Shown one piece after another: positions 36,660 through 44,729 of a DNA stretch of 64,000 nt (position 1 is its first letter; every line of letters starts with the position of its first letter). A program made the position numbers and the translations under genes. The notes under the pieces are model-generated. The model saw only the letters and a program-made list of their open reading frames with translations. It did not search any database and was not told the origin of the DNA. Source of the DNA: UBA10646 sp046296295 (GTDB lineage Bacteria > Bacteroidota > Bacteroidia > Chitinophagales > Chitinophagaceae); the NCBI GenBank assembly GCA_046296295.1, contig JBKBLG010000016.1, positions 13,874-77,873 of the forward strand, read 5' to 3'.

Positions 36660-36675
36660 AAGTGTGCGACGCAAC
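36660..36675. repeat. Second dispersed element (agtgtgcgacgcaac)
   Basis: The 16-base sequence aagtgtgcgacgcaac occurs here and at 4082-4097, both times in an intergenic region just before a gene run. Two copies are few, but chance identity over 16 bases is very unlikely. Confidence 0.6.
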
Positions 36676-36719
36676 CTTAGTTGATAGTAGCACCCTAGTT
36701 CGGTTCATAAAAAAAATAT

Positions 36720-39062
36720 ATGGCAAAAAACTTACGAAGAGAGCAAGCCTTAGAATATCATAGCCAAGGCCGCCCCGGAAAAATAGAAGTTATTCCTACC
36801 AAAGAAGCCAAGAGTCAACGCGATTTAAGTTTAGCTTACAGCCCAGGCGTAGCCGAACCTTGCAAAGAAATTGCTGCAAATAAAGACGATGTTTATAAAT
36901 ACACTGCAAAGGGCAATTTAGTAGCTGTAATATCTAACGGAACCGCTGTACTCGGCCTCGGCGATATTGGCCCCGAAGCAAGTAAGCCTGTGATGGAGGG
37001 TAAAGGTGTACTATTCAAAATTTTCGCAGATATCGATGTGTTCGATATTGAAATCAACGAAAAAGATCCTGAAAAATTTGTACAAATTGTTCAAGCATTA
37101 GAGCCCACTTTCGGAGGTATTAATCTTGAAGATATCAAGGCACCCGAGTGTTTTTATATAGAACAACAATTGCGTGAAAGGGTGAATATACCCATCATGC
37201 ACGACGATCAGCATGGCACAGCCATCATTAGCGGTGCAGCACTGCTCAATGCACTAGAATTGCAAAAAAAGAAAATCGATAAAGTTCGCTTTGTTGTAAA
37301 TGGAGCAGGTGCAGCAGCCATGAGTTGCGTACAGTTATATATTAGCCTTGGTGCCAAACACGAAAACTTCACCATGTTTGATAAAGATGGGGTGTTGCAT
37401 AAAGGCCGTACCGACTTAGACGCTACCAAACAAAAATTCGCTATCGATAGTAAAAAAGCTAGCATCAAACTAGCCGATGCCATGAAAGATGCCGATGTAT
37501 TTCTGGGTTTGTCGGTCGGCAATGTGGTAACACCTGATATGATTAAGAGTATGGCAAAACGCCCCATCGTTTTTGCCATGGCCAACCCCGATCCGGAAAT
37601 ATCGTACGAAGCTGCTACCGAAGTTCGCAACGATATTATTATGGCAACCGGCCGTACCGACTTCCCCAATCAGGTGAATAACGTATTAGGCTTCCCATAT
37701 ATTTTCAGAGGCGCTTTAGATGTTCGTGCAAAACGTATCAATGAAGCCATGAAGCTGGCTGCCGTACATGCCATTGCCAATCTTACAAAACAGCCTGTAC
37801 CCGATATTGTGAACCTAGCGTACAACCAAAAAAATATCAGTTTCGGTCCCGAATATATTATTCCTAAACCACTCGATCCACGTTTATTAAGTACTGTTGC
37901 ACCTGCTGTTGCTAAGGCAGCTATTGAAAGTGGTGTAGCTCAAAAAACAATCGACAATTGGGATAACTACGCCATTGAACTCAATAAACGTTTAGGGCTC
38001 GACAACCAAATTATACGTGTACTAGGTAGCCGAGCACGCCGCGACCCACGCCGTATCGTATTTGCCGAAGCCGATAATCAGAAAATCTTAAAAGCAGCCA
38101 GTATCATTTACGATGAAGGTATTGGAATGCCCATTTTACTGGGTGCAAAAAACAAAATAGAAGCTATTGCCGCAGCCAACAATATCGATTTAACTGATAT
38201 TCCAATCATCGACCCACGTAGCGATGAAATGGAAGAAAGGCGAAACTTTTATGGTGAATTATTCTTCAAAAAACGCCAACGCAAGGGCTTCAACCATTAC
38301 GAGAGTATTAAAATCATGAAAGAACGCAACTACTTTGGTTGTATGATGGTTGAAACAGGCGATGCCGATGCCATACTCTCAGGGCTTACTAAAAACTACG
38401 ATGAAGCTATAAGACCAGCATTACAAATTATTGGTACCGAAGAAGGCGTGAAGAAAATTGCTGGCATGTATTTGTTACTTACTAAACGCGGGCCACTATT
38501 CTTAGCAGATACTACAGTTAACTTCAACCCTACCGCAGAAGAGCTTGCCGATATTGCAATGTTGGTGGCCAAAGAAGTTCGCAACTTCAACCTAACACCA
38601 CGTATAGCCATGCTTAGCTACAGCAACTTTGGTAGCAGCAAAAGCTCCGAAGCACAACTAGTAGCCGAAGCAACTCGCATATTAAAGCAACGTAACCCAA
38701 GCTTGGTAGTAGATGGTGAAATGCAAGGTATGTTAGCTTTTAACCAAGAAATACTACGCGACAACTACCCATTTAGCGATTTAGTGGGCGAAGAGGTGAA
38801 CGTACTCATCTTCCCCAACTTAACAGCCGGCAACGTAGCCTACAACTTACTCAAAGAAATTGGTGGTGCCGATGCAATAGGCCCCATCCTTTTAGGCTTG
38901 AAAAAACCCGTTCATATATTACAATTGGGCAGCAGCGTTCGTAATATTATTAACATGGCTAATATTGCAGTGGTAGATGCACAATTAAAATGCAAAGCCG
39001 ATACAGCAGCCATTATTGAGCGTAGCCCATGGTGGAAGCGTATGAAAAAAAATAAAAAATAA
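36720..39062 (+). CDS. maeB: NADP-dependent malic enzyme with phosphotransacetylase-like domain
   Basis: This 780-residue fusion decarboxylates malate to pyruvate. Residues 1-430 form the malic enzyme part, with YSPGVAEPCKEIA, the metal-binding DDQHGTAIISGAALLNAL and the Rossmann segment FVVNGAGAAAMSCVQL. The remainder is homologous to phosphotransacetylase (starting near RRIVFAEADNQKIL, later NLTAGNVAYNLLKE) and in this family is thought to be regulatory, not catalytic. Length fits the MaeB type. It is followed after 5 bases by an MlaE-type permease gene, without an obvious functional link. Confidence 0.95.
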   Translation: MAKNLRREQALEYHSQGRPGKIEVIPTKEAKSQRDLSLAYSPGVAEPCKEIAANKDDVYKYTAKGNLVAVISNGTAVLGLGDIGPEASKPVMEGKGVLFKIFADIDVFDIEINEKDPEKFVQIVQALEPTFGGINLEDIKAPECFYIEQQLRERVNIPIMHDDQHGTAIISGAALLNALELQKKKIDKVRFVVNGAGAAAMSCVQLYISLGAKHENFTMFDKDGVLHKGRTDLDATKQKFAIDSKKASIKLADAMKDADVFLGLSVGNVVTPDMIKSMAKRPIVFAMANPDPEISYEAATEVRNDIIMATGRTDFPNQVNNVLGFPYIFRGALDVRAKRINEAMKLAAVHAIANLTKQPVPDIVNLAYNQKNISFGPEYIIPKPLDPRLLSTVAPAVAKAAIESGVAQKTIDNWDNYAIELNKRLGLDNQIIRVLGSRARRDPRRIVFAEADNQKILKAASIIYDEGIGMPILLGAKNKIEAIAAANNIDLTDIPIIDPRSDEMEERRNFYGELFFKKRQRKGFNHYESIKIMKERNYFGCMMVETGDADAILSGLTKNYDEAIRPALQIIGTEEGVKKIAGMYLLLTKRGPLFLADTTVNFNPTAEELADIAMLVAKEVRNFNLTPRIAMLSYSNFGSSKSSEAQLVAEATRILKQRNPSLVVDGEMQGMLAFNQEILRDNYPFSDLVGEEVNVLIFPNLTAGNVAYNLLKEIGGADAIGPILLGLKKPVHILQLGSSVRNIINMANIAVVDAQLKCKADTAAIIERSPWWKRMKKNKK

Positions 39063-39067
39063 CACCC

Positions 39068-39811
39068 ATGATAGGTGCTTTGCTTACGCAAATAGGCCGT
39101 TACTTATTGATGCTCAGAGGTATGTTTAAACGCCCTGAGAACTCAAGCGTATATTGGAAAGAACTCATGAACCAATGCACTGAATTTGGCATTGGTTCAT
39201 TACCTATTGTAGTAATAATTTCACTGTTTTTAGGAGCCGTAACCACCGTACAAACTGCCTACCAGTTGGTTACACCATTAGTACCACGCCAAACCATTGC
39301 ACAAATTGTAAGAGATAGTGTAATTCTTGAACTAAGTCCAACAGTACTAAGTATTGTATTAGCCGGTGTTATTGGCAGTAAAATTGGCAGCGAGCTTGGC
39401 AACATGCGAGTTAGCGAACAAATTGATGCCCTTGAAATTATGGGCATCAACACCAAGAGCTACCTTGTAATGCCTAAAATACTCGCGGCACTTATTATGG
39501 TGCCTTTCTTGGTAGTAATCAGTATGTTTCTAGCCATTTTAGGAGGCCGCGTAGCAGGCGATTTAACGGGCATTTTAACCTCTAACCTTTACGATATGGG
39601 GTTGCGACAAAACCTCGTAACCTATAATATTTTCTTTGCCCTTAGCAAAGCTTACACTTTTGCTTTCATCATTAGTAGCATACCAGCATACTTCGGTTAT
39701 TATGTAGAAGGTGGTGCTCTAGAAATTGGCCGAGCAAGTACCAAATCAGTAGTTGTGAGTTGTATTATGATTCTTTTGGCCGATTATTTATTAGCTGCAC
39801 TTCTATTATAA
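39068..39811 (+). CDS. MlaE-family ABC transporter permease
   Basis: This 247-residue inner-membrane permease has five to six hydrophobic helices and the conserved MlaE core (ELSPTVLSIVLAGVIGSKIG, then LGNMRVSEQIDALEIMGI). MlaE proteins transport lipids between the inner and outer membrane, usually with an MlaF ATPase and MlaD. Neither gene is next to it in this window; the following gene is a thioredoxin-like protein. The ATPase partner may lie elsewhere or be encoded far away. Confidence 0.92.
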   Translation: MIGALLTQIGRYLLMLRGMFKRPENSSVYWKELMNQCTEFGIGSLPIVVIISLFLGAVTTVQTAYQLVTPLVPRQTIAQIVRDSVILELSPTVLSIVLAGVIGSKIGSELGNMRVSEQIDALEIMGINTKSYLVMPKILAALIMVPFLVVISMFLAILGGRVAGDLTGILTSNLYDMGLRQNLVTYNIFFALSKAYTFAFIISSIPAYFGYYVEGGALEIGRASTKSVVVSCIMILLADYLLAALLL

Positions 39812-39866
39812 GCAACCACAGTGCCGCCTTCATTTTTCGAATATTTCCCGAAAAAGGTATATCGGT

Positions 39867-39881
39867 ATTTACCGCAAGGTA
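39867..39881 (+). repeat. One-mismatch copy of the dispersed 13-mer
   Basis: atttaccgcaaggta lies 24 bases upstream of the thioredoxin-like gene. It differs from the consensus by T to C in the core. Confidence 0.8.
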
Positions 39882-39904
39882 CATTTTTGCAAAAAACCTA
39901 TTAA

Positions 39905-40396
39905 ATGAGTAGACTATTATTTATTTTCTTGTTTTCATCCCTTACGGTAAATGTATTGGCAGGTGATACCACGGTTATATATAAGCCCGATGCTAATGCC
40001 AAAGCTGATATCGCAGCAGCGATTGCTAAAGCCAAAAAAGAAGGTAAGCATGTGTTATTAATGGCTGGTGGTAATTGGTGCAGTTGGTGCCTACGTTTTA
40101 ATACCTTAACCACATCCGATGCACAACTCGATAGTGCACTCAATACTAATTATGTGTTATATCATTTGAATTACAGTAAAGAAAATAAAAACGAAGCTGT
40201 TTTCGAGTCGCTAGGTTTTCCGCAACGTTTTGGGTTTCCGGTTTTTATAGTGCTGGATGCAAATGGCAACCGCATCCACACCCAAAATTCGGCCTATTTA
40301 GAAGAAGGTAAAGGATACGACAAAGCCAAAATCTTAGAGTTTTTGCATCATTGGCGTAGAGCAGCATTACTGCCATCTAACTATCTGAAAAGCTAG
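39905..40396 (+). CDS. Exported thioredoxin-like protein
   Basis: This 163-residue protein has a signal peptide (MSRLLFIFLFSSLTVNVLA) and a thioredoxin-like fold of the thioredoxin_7/DUF255-related kind. The redox pair is C-x2-C in NWCSWCLRF near residues 58-63. The cis-Pro region is GFPQRFGFPVFIVLD. It probably acts on disulfides in the periplasm. The signal peptide contains an exact dispersed-repeat copy encoding LTVN, and another variant copy lies just upstream of the gene. Confidence 0.85.
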   Translation: MSRLLFIFLFSSLTVNVLAGDTTVIYKPDANAKADIAAAIAKAKKEGKHVLLMAGGNWCSWCLRFNTLTTSDAQLDSALNTNYVLYHLNYSKENKNEAVFESLGFPQRFGFPVFIVLDANGNRIHTQNSAYLEEGKGYDKAKILEFLHHWRRAALLPSNYLKS

Positions 40397-40429
40397 GTTT
40401 ATAGCAGCTTATTGTAGGTGTTTTATTCC

Positions 40430-40464
40430 ATATTAAGGGGCGGCCTTCGGCCGCCCCTTAATAT
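40430..40464. terminator. Perfect 16-bp hairpin with GGCGGCC core
   Basis: The arms atattaaggggcggcc and ggccgccccttaatat pair perfectly around the loop TTC, so as RNA it closes a C(UUCG)G tetraloop. It follows the thioredoxin-like gene by 33 bases. No T run follows. Same core as the hairpins at 15959-16011 and 54173-54217. Confidence 0.8.
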
Positions 40465-40525
40465 TGGTAGTTTGAAACGATACCGCTTTGCAGTGCACCA
40501 CACAAATACACAAACAAGCTTTACT

Positions 40526-40533
40526 TATCTTTA
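40526..40533 (+). promoter_or_regulatory. Candidate -7 box of the DUF4442 gene
   Basis: TATCTTTA is one base from the TAnnTTTG consensus and ends three bases before the ATG, the same spacing as in hisS. No clear -33 element is visible. Confidence 0.3.
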
Positions 40534-40536
40534 CGC

Positions 40537-41019
40537 ATGAACTTTCACGCATTTCAACAAAAAATAACCAACCCAATACAGTTTAAGCTGTTTATGCTTA
40601 CACAGTTACCATCGGCTTGGCTAGCAGGGTTACGATTACAATCGCTTGATAGCGATACTGCTAAAGTGATGGTTCGGCAAAAGTGGTTCAATAAAAACCC
40701 TTTTCGCTCTATCTACTTTGCTATTTTAAGTATGGCTGCCGAAGTAAGTACAGGTGTACTAGCAATGGGCCATTTATACCAACGGCAACCTGCTGTTAGC
40801 ATGCTTGTTGTAGAAAGCACAGGTAAGTTTTATAAAAAAGCAACAGGCCAAATTGTATTTACATGCACAGAGGGTCACTTATTACAACAAACAATTGAAA
40901 CAGCAATTAGCACAAAAGAAGGCACGCAACACAAGTGCCACACCGTTGGCACGAATGAACAAGGTGAGATAGTCGCCGAGTTTTGGTTTACATGGAGTTT
41001 TAAAGCCCGAAAAGCTTAA
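40537..41019 (+). CDS. DUF4442 (hotdog-fold) protein
   Basis: This 160-residue protein matches the DUF4442 family, which is related to hotdog-fold thioesterases. The core helix and strands are visible as NPFRSIYFAILSMAAEVSTGVLA (in two parts NPFRSIYFAILS and MAAEVSTGVLA) and the final strands in EIVAEFWFTWSFKAR. The conserved asparagine and glutamate of hotdog enzymes could be N54 and E70-region residues, but activity is unproven. It stands alone between a hairpin and the convergent anmK gene. Confidence 0.75.
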   Translation: MNFHAFQQKITNPIQFKLFMLTQLPSAWLAGLRLQSLDSDTAKVMVRQKWFNKNPFRSIYFAILSMAAEVSTGVLAMGHLYQRQPAVSMLVVESTGKFYKKATGQIVFTCTEGHLLQQTIETAISTKEGTQHKCHTVGTNEQGEIVAEFWFTWSFKARKA

Positions 41020-41035
41020 TATCGAGTTCACACTA

Positions 41036-42124
41036 TTAAGCCTCTTGGCCAATCCATACAGCACCGCCAATACTACTTCTTGTAGCACCTGTTACGCTAT
41101 GTAACACTGTATTCTCTTCACGCCAGCGTAGTACACCTAATAACGCCATCACTAATGCTTCTTTGTAAGCTACTAGTTGTGAATCGGGTACTTCTACAGT
41201 AATGTTGCAGGCTTTTACATAATGTTGTATTCGTTCTACTAAATAAGTATTAAAAGCACCTCCGCCGCATATCATCATTTTACCGTAAGGTTCGCCCTTG
41301 TGATGTGCTGCTACGGCATAGCCAATTTGCATTGCAATATGCTCTGTGAAAGTGCATAACGCATCGGCCATATTTAAGCCGGCATTAGCAATGATAGGAT
41401 ATAAAACATCGGTACCAAAATCGTTCGCTAACGACTTAGGAGCTGCCTGTTTAAAAAATGCTTGTGCATTCAGTTGGGTTAATGTAGCTGTATCTACCTT
41501 ACCTGTAGCGGCAATAGCGCCACCTGCATCATAAGCAGCACCGGAGGGAGCTACCAACATGTTTAACACACGGTTAGCTGCAGTAACATCGTAGGCAACA
41601 TAAGTTTCGGTATTAACGCTAATATTGGCAATACCCCCAAGGTTTAGGAAATAGCGATAATCGCCTAATAACAACTTTTCGCCCATGGGTACAATAGGTG
41701 CCCCTTGGCCGCCAAGCGCAACATCCATAATACGCAAGTCGCTTACCACATTAATACCGGTAACTGCCGCAATGGTTGCACCACAACCAATTTGCTCTGT
41801 AACACCTTTGGCTGGCACATGAAATGTAGTATGCCCATGGCTAGCAATTAATTGCACTTGATGCCACAAACCATGTTTTTCAATAAAAGCATTGATTTGT
41901 TCGCCAATCCAGCGGCCATAATCAACATGTAATACTGCGTAATCGTATGCAGATAATTGAGTTGCATTATTTAAACGAGCCAGCAATACATCGTCGTATG
42001 CAATGCAATCGGTATGCACCAGCTGATACGACCACTTACCGCCACTATCATCTAAATGCACAAAAGCAACGTCTAAACCATCAAGGCTGCTGCCACTCAT
42101 CAAACCAATTACTCTATATACCAT
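41036..42124 (-). CDS. anmK: Anhydro-N-acetylmuramic acid kinase
   Basis: This 362-residue kinase phosphorylates 1,6-anhydro-MurNAc, a product of peptidoglycan turnover, to MurNAc-6-phosphate. The N-terminal ATP/substrate loop is GLMSGSSLDGLDVAFVHL, with later motifs ASHGHTTFH, LNLGGIANIS and CGGGAFNTYL. The start at MVYRVIGLMSGSSLDG (ATG 42122-42124) fits the family. The much longer frame would overlap the divergent upp gene and is rejected. A 12-base copy of the dispersed repeat lies in frame (EPYGKMMICGG). Confidence 0.94.
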   Translation of the reverse strand: MVYRVIGLMSGSSLDGLDVAFVHLDDSGGKWSYQLVHTDCIAYDDVLLARLNNATQLSAYDYAVLHVDYGRWIGEQINAFIEKHGLWHQVQLIASHGHTTFHVPAKGVTEQIGCGATIAAVTGINVVSDLRIMDVALGGQGAPIVPMGEKLLLGDYRYFLNLGGIANISVNTETYVAYDVTAANRVLNMLVAPSGAAYDAGGAIAATGKVDTATLTQLNAQAFFKQAAPKSLANDFGTDVLYPIIANAGLNMADALCTFTEHIAMQIGYAVAAHHKGEPYGKMMICGGGAFNTYLVERIQHYVKACNITVEVPDSQLVAYKEALVMALLGVLRWREENTVLHSVTGATRSSIGGAVWIGQEA

Positions 42125-42226
42125 AACTTGAAAATTTGCAAACCTGCTTAAAGGTGGGTAGTTTTGCCCGCTTGCAAGTTTTAGCGGCACAAGGTACATT
42201 CTTACAGTAAATAAATAAACAGCCCG

Positions 42227-42880
42227 ATGGTAATTAACCTTAGCGAACAACATAGCCTTATCAGCAACTGGGTAAGCGAACTTCGTAATACTGAAGTACA
42301 AAACGACAGAATGCGTTTTCGTCGAAACCTCGAGCGTATTGCCGAAGTGGCAGCCTACGAAATCAGTAAAAGCATGGCGTTCAAAGAGGTAGATATTCAA
42401 ACACCACTTGGCATTCATAGTAGTAAGGTGCTGGCCGGCCAACCAATTATCGCAGCCATTTTAAGGGCCGGCTTACCCATGCATCAGGGTATGCTCAACT
42501 ATTTCGACCATGCCGATAATGCCTTTGTAAGTGCCTATCGTAAGCATAATCGCGATGGCAGCTTCGAAATTGCACTAGAATATATCAGTTGCCCATCTAT
42601 TGATAACCGCGTACTCATTTTATGCGACCCCATGTTGGCTACCGGTGCTTCATTGGTGAAAACCATTCATATGATGACGGAAGACGCAGAACCAAGTCAA
42701 ATTCATATTGTATGTGCTATTGCAAGCAGCATTGGCATTGAGTTTATAGAACGTGAGTGCGGCAGCAACATTACTATTTGGTGCGGCGATATCGATGAGG
42801 AACTTACAGCAAAAGGCTATATTGTACCGGGCCTCGGCGATGCTGGCGACTTAGCTTTTGGTACTAAAATGCAATCATAA
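42227..42880 (+). CDS. upp: Uracil phosphoribosyltransferase
   Basis: This 217-residue salvage enzyme makes UMP from uracil and PRPP. The PRPP loop is LILCDPMLATGASLV and the C-terminal uracil-binding segment is YIVPGLGDAGDLAFGT, both intact. The start MVINLSEQHSLISNW agrees with the family. It is divergent from anmK with a short intergenic gap that also holds a weakened repeat copy (cttacagtaaat). Confidence 0.94.
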   Translation: MVINLSEQHSLISNWVSELRNTEVQNDRMRFRRNLERIAEVAAYEISKSMAFKEVDIQTPLGIHSSKVLAGQPIIAAILRAGLPMHQGMLNYFDHADNAFVSAYRKHNRDGSFEIALEYISCPSIDNRVLILCDPMLATGASLVKTIHMMTEDAEPSQIHIVCAIASSIGIEFIERECGSNITIWCGDIDEELTAKGYIVPGLGDAGDLAFGTKMQS

Positions 42881-42889
42881 GCGGCCATT

Positions 42890-42903
42890 ACCTTACGGTA
42901 AAT
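42890..42903 (-). repeat. Dispersed 13-mer, exact copy before the first microprotein
   Basis: accttacggtaaat lies 30 bases before the microprotein gene at 42933. Together with the opposite-facing exact copy at 43120-43134 it brackets that small gene. Confidence 0.9.
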
Positions 42904-42932
42904 GAATAAGCACAACCTTAACCAACACTCCC

Positions 42933-43109
42933 ATGCAAGAACTCATCAACCGACTTATGGCACGTGGCCTTACCGAAGAACAGGCTTACGCTGCCGTAGA
43001 AGAAATCAAAAACTTTGCTAAAGAAAAGTTTCCCATTTTTAGCGGCGCTATCGATAAACTATTCGATAAATATGGCCCCAAAACGAATGAAGATGATTTT
43101 TTAGACTAA
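42933..43109 (+). CDS. Microprotein (58 aa), paralogue of the one after clpX
   Basis: This 58-residue reading frame (MQELINRLMARGLTEEQ at its start) is a soluble, helical, charged protein with the pattern LTEEQA, KEKFP and GAIDKLF. It lies between upp and clpP on the same strand and is followed by a terminator. It aligns without gaps over 44 residues, with about 20 identities, to the 49-residue frame at 45996-46145, so both are very likely real genes. I do not recognise a named function; the pattern recalls small helical Bacteroidota domains of unknown role. The placement of both copies around the clp cluster hints at a link to proteolysis, but this is inference. Confidence 0.8.
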   Translation: MQELINRLMARGLTEEQAYAAVEEIKNFAKEKFPIFSGAIDKLFDKYGPKTNEDDFLD

Positions 43110-43119
43110 CAGCACCGAT

Positions 43120-43134
43120 ATTTACCGTAAGGTA
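43120..43134 (+). repeat. Dispersed 13-mer, exact copy after the first microprotein
   Basis: atttaccgtaaggta lies 11 bases after the microprotein stop and faces the copy at 42890. Confidence 0.9.
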
Positions 43135-43171
43135 CACAACTAAAACAACCAAAAGCTGTTATTGATATTGT

Positions 43172-43200
43172 AAAAACTGCCCTTTTGTCGGGGCATTTTT
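43172..43200 (+). terminator. Terminator after the first microprotein gene
   Basis: The stem tgccc/gggca with flanking A and T runs (AAAAAC...ATTTTT) forms a short hairpin of terminator type, 58 bases before clpP. It would separate the upp/microprotein message from clpP. Confidence 0.65.
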
Positions 43201-43257
43201 ATTTGCATACAATTTGCCCTTAAATTGCCTACCTACAAACGATAAATATTTAGCACT

Positions 43258-43950
43258 ATGGATTTTGGAAAAGAATTTGAACGCTACGCAGTGAAGCATC
43301 GCAACATTAGTAGTGCCACATTGCATCATTACACCAATCATCAAATCACCAACCTCACGCCATATATCATTGAGGAACGCCCATTAAACATTGCACAAAT
43401 GGATGTGTTCAGCCGTTTAATGATGGACCGCATCATTTTTATGGGAGAGCAGGTGAACGATTATGTAGCCAATATTGTAACCGCACAGCTTCTGTTTTTA
43501 GAAAGTACCGACCGCACACGCGACATTCAAATGTATATCAACAGCCCCGGCGGTAGTGTATATGCAGGCCTAGGCATTTATGACACCATGCAATTTATTG
43601 GCCCCGATGTTAGTACTATTTGTACCGGCATGGCAGCTAGCATGGGTGCAGTATTGTTAGGTGCAGGTGTTAAAGGCAAGCGAACAGCCTTAAAGCATGC
43701 TCGTATTATGATTCATCAGCCAAGCGGTGCCATTGGCGGACAAGCCAGCGACATTCAAGTAACGGCTCGTGAAATCAAAAAAATAAAGTACGAGCTCTAC
43801 GAAATTATTGCCCACCATACCGGCCAAACTATTGAACAAATTGAAAAAGATAGCGACCGCGACTATTGGATGACCGGCGAAGAAGCAAAAGCCTACGGCC
43901 TTGTTGATGAAGTGCTTTTAGTGAATCCTAGAAAACAGAATAGAATTTAA
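43258..43950 (+). CDS. clpP: ATP-dependent Clp protease proteolytic subunit (copy 1)
   Basis: This 230-residue serine protease subunit forms the heptameric ring that degrades proteins unfolded by ClpX or ClpA. The triad is S128 (GMAASMGA), H153 (RIMIHQPSG) and D202 (DSDRDYWM). The oxyanion loop INSPGGSVYAG is present. The N-terminal 40 residues are longer than in E. coli ClpP and probably include a propeptide or adaptor-contact region. A second clpP follows after 16 bases and clpX after that. The paired arrangement suggests mixed or alternative rings. Confidence 0.95.
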   Translation: MDFGKEFERYAVKHRNISSATLHHYTNHQITNLTPYIIEERPLNIAQMDVFSRLMMDRIIFMGEQVNDYVANIVTAQLLFLESTDRTRDIQMYINSPGGSVYAGLGIYDTMQFIGPDVSTICTGMAASMGAVLLGAGVKGKRTALKHARIMIHQPSGAIGGQASDIQVTAREIKKIKYELYEIIAHHTGQTIEQIEKDSDRDYWMTGEEAKAYGLVDEVLLVNPRKQNRI

Positions 43951-43955
43951 TTTTT

Positions 43956-43969
43956 CACTTACGTAAATG
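43956..43969 (-). repeat. Shortened repeat overlapping the clpP2 start
   Basis: cacttacgtaaatg contains the start codon of the second clpP gene as its last three bases. It is the same one-base-shorter form as at 15941. Confidence 0.6.
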
Positions 43970-44617
43970 AATACGCACATGTTGACGAATAAATATATGC
44001 TTGCCCCTTGGCAAATGAATGAGGATGATGACGAAAGCAAAGAGCAACAAAAAGAACAACAAGTTGGCCCACAAATGATGAAGAAGATGGAAAAACTCTT
44101 TTTCGAAAAAAGAGCAGTGTACTTATGGGGGCCGGTAGACGATAAAAGCGCAAGAGATGTGGTTAGCAAACTATTACTTCTTGATGCCGATAAGCCGGGC
44201 GAAGAAATTAAATTGTATATCAATAGCCCCGGTGGCGTTGTTACAAGCGGTATGGTAATGTACGATACCATTAAAATGATTGACAGCCCTGTAAGCACCA
44301 TTTGTATGGGTTTGGCTGCAAGTATGGGTAGTATTTTGCTAAGTGTGGGCACAAAAGGTCGCCGCTATATTTTTCCGCATGGTGAAGTAATGATTCACCA
44401 ACCAAGCTTGGGCGGCTACTATCAGGCCACAAGTGCCGATATTGAAATACAAGCCATTCAAATGGAAAAAACCAAACTACTTGGTGCCAAAATTTTAGCT
44501 GAAAACTGTGGCAAATCGGTAGATCAAATTCTTAAAGATTTTGACCGCGACTATTGGATGGATGCCCAAGAAGCCGTTGCATATGGCATTGTAGATGGTA
44601 TAATTAAGAACTTATAA
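43967..44617 (+). CDS. clpP: ATP-dependent Clp protease proteolytic subunit (copy 2)
   Basis: This 216-residue second ClpP also has a complete triad: S119 (GLAASMGS), H144 (EVMIHQPSLGG) and D195 (DFDRDYWM). It is only partly similar to copy 1 and lacks the first copy's insert near the N-terminus, carrying instead an acidic stretch (NEDDDESKEQQKEQQ). So both subunits could be active. Its ATG is embedded in a shortened repeat copy. It lies between clpP copy 1 and clpX, and a terminator follows, so clpX may have its own promoter. Confidence 0.94.
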   Translation: MNTHMLTNKYMLAPWQMNEDDDESKEQQKEQQVGPQMMKKMEKLFFEKRAVYLWGPVDDKSARDVVSKLLLLDADKPGEEIKLYINSPGGVVTSGMVMYDTIKMIDSPVSTICMGLAASMGSILLSVGTKGRRYIFPHGEVMIHQPSLGGYYQATSADIEIQAIQMEKTKLLGAKILAENCGKSVDQILKDFDRDYWMDAQEAVAYGIVDGIIKNL

Positions 44618-44619
44618 GC

Positions 44620-44634
44620 ATTTACCGTAAGGTA
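44620..44634 (+). repeat. Dispersed 13-mer, exact copy after clpP2
   Basis: atttaccgtaaggta begins two bases after the clpP2 stop codon, upstream of its terminator. Confidence 0.9.
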
Positions 44635-44662
44635 CATGTACTAAATTAACATAACTGCTGCT

Positions 44663-44694
44663 AAGAGAAAGCCGCTGCGTACAGCGGTTTTCTT
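44663..44694 (+). terminator. Terminator between clpP2 and clpX
   Basis: The stem gccgctg pairs with cagcggt across a four-base loop and is extended by AAGAGAAA/TTTTCTT flanks. A T-rich tail follows. Confidence 0.75.
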
Positions 44695-44729
44695 ATTTTC
44701 GTACTCTTAACTCGTATTAAGCAGATAAA

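Noticed and set aside
42125..42442. Long N-terminal extension of anmK
   Set aside because: It overlaps the divergent upp gene and has no similarity to the kinase family.
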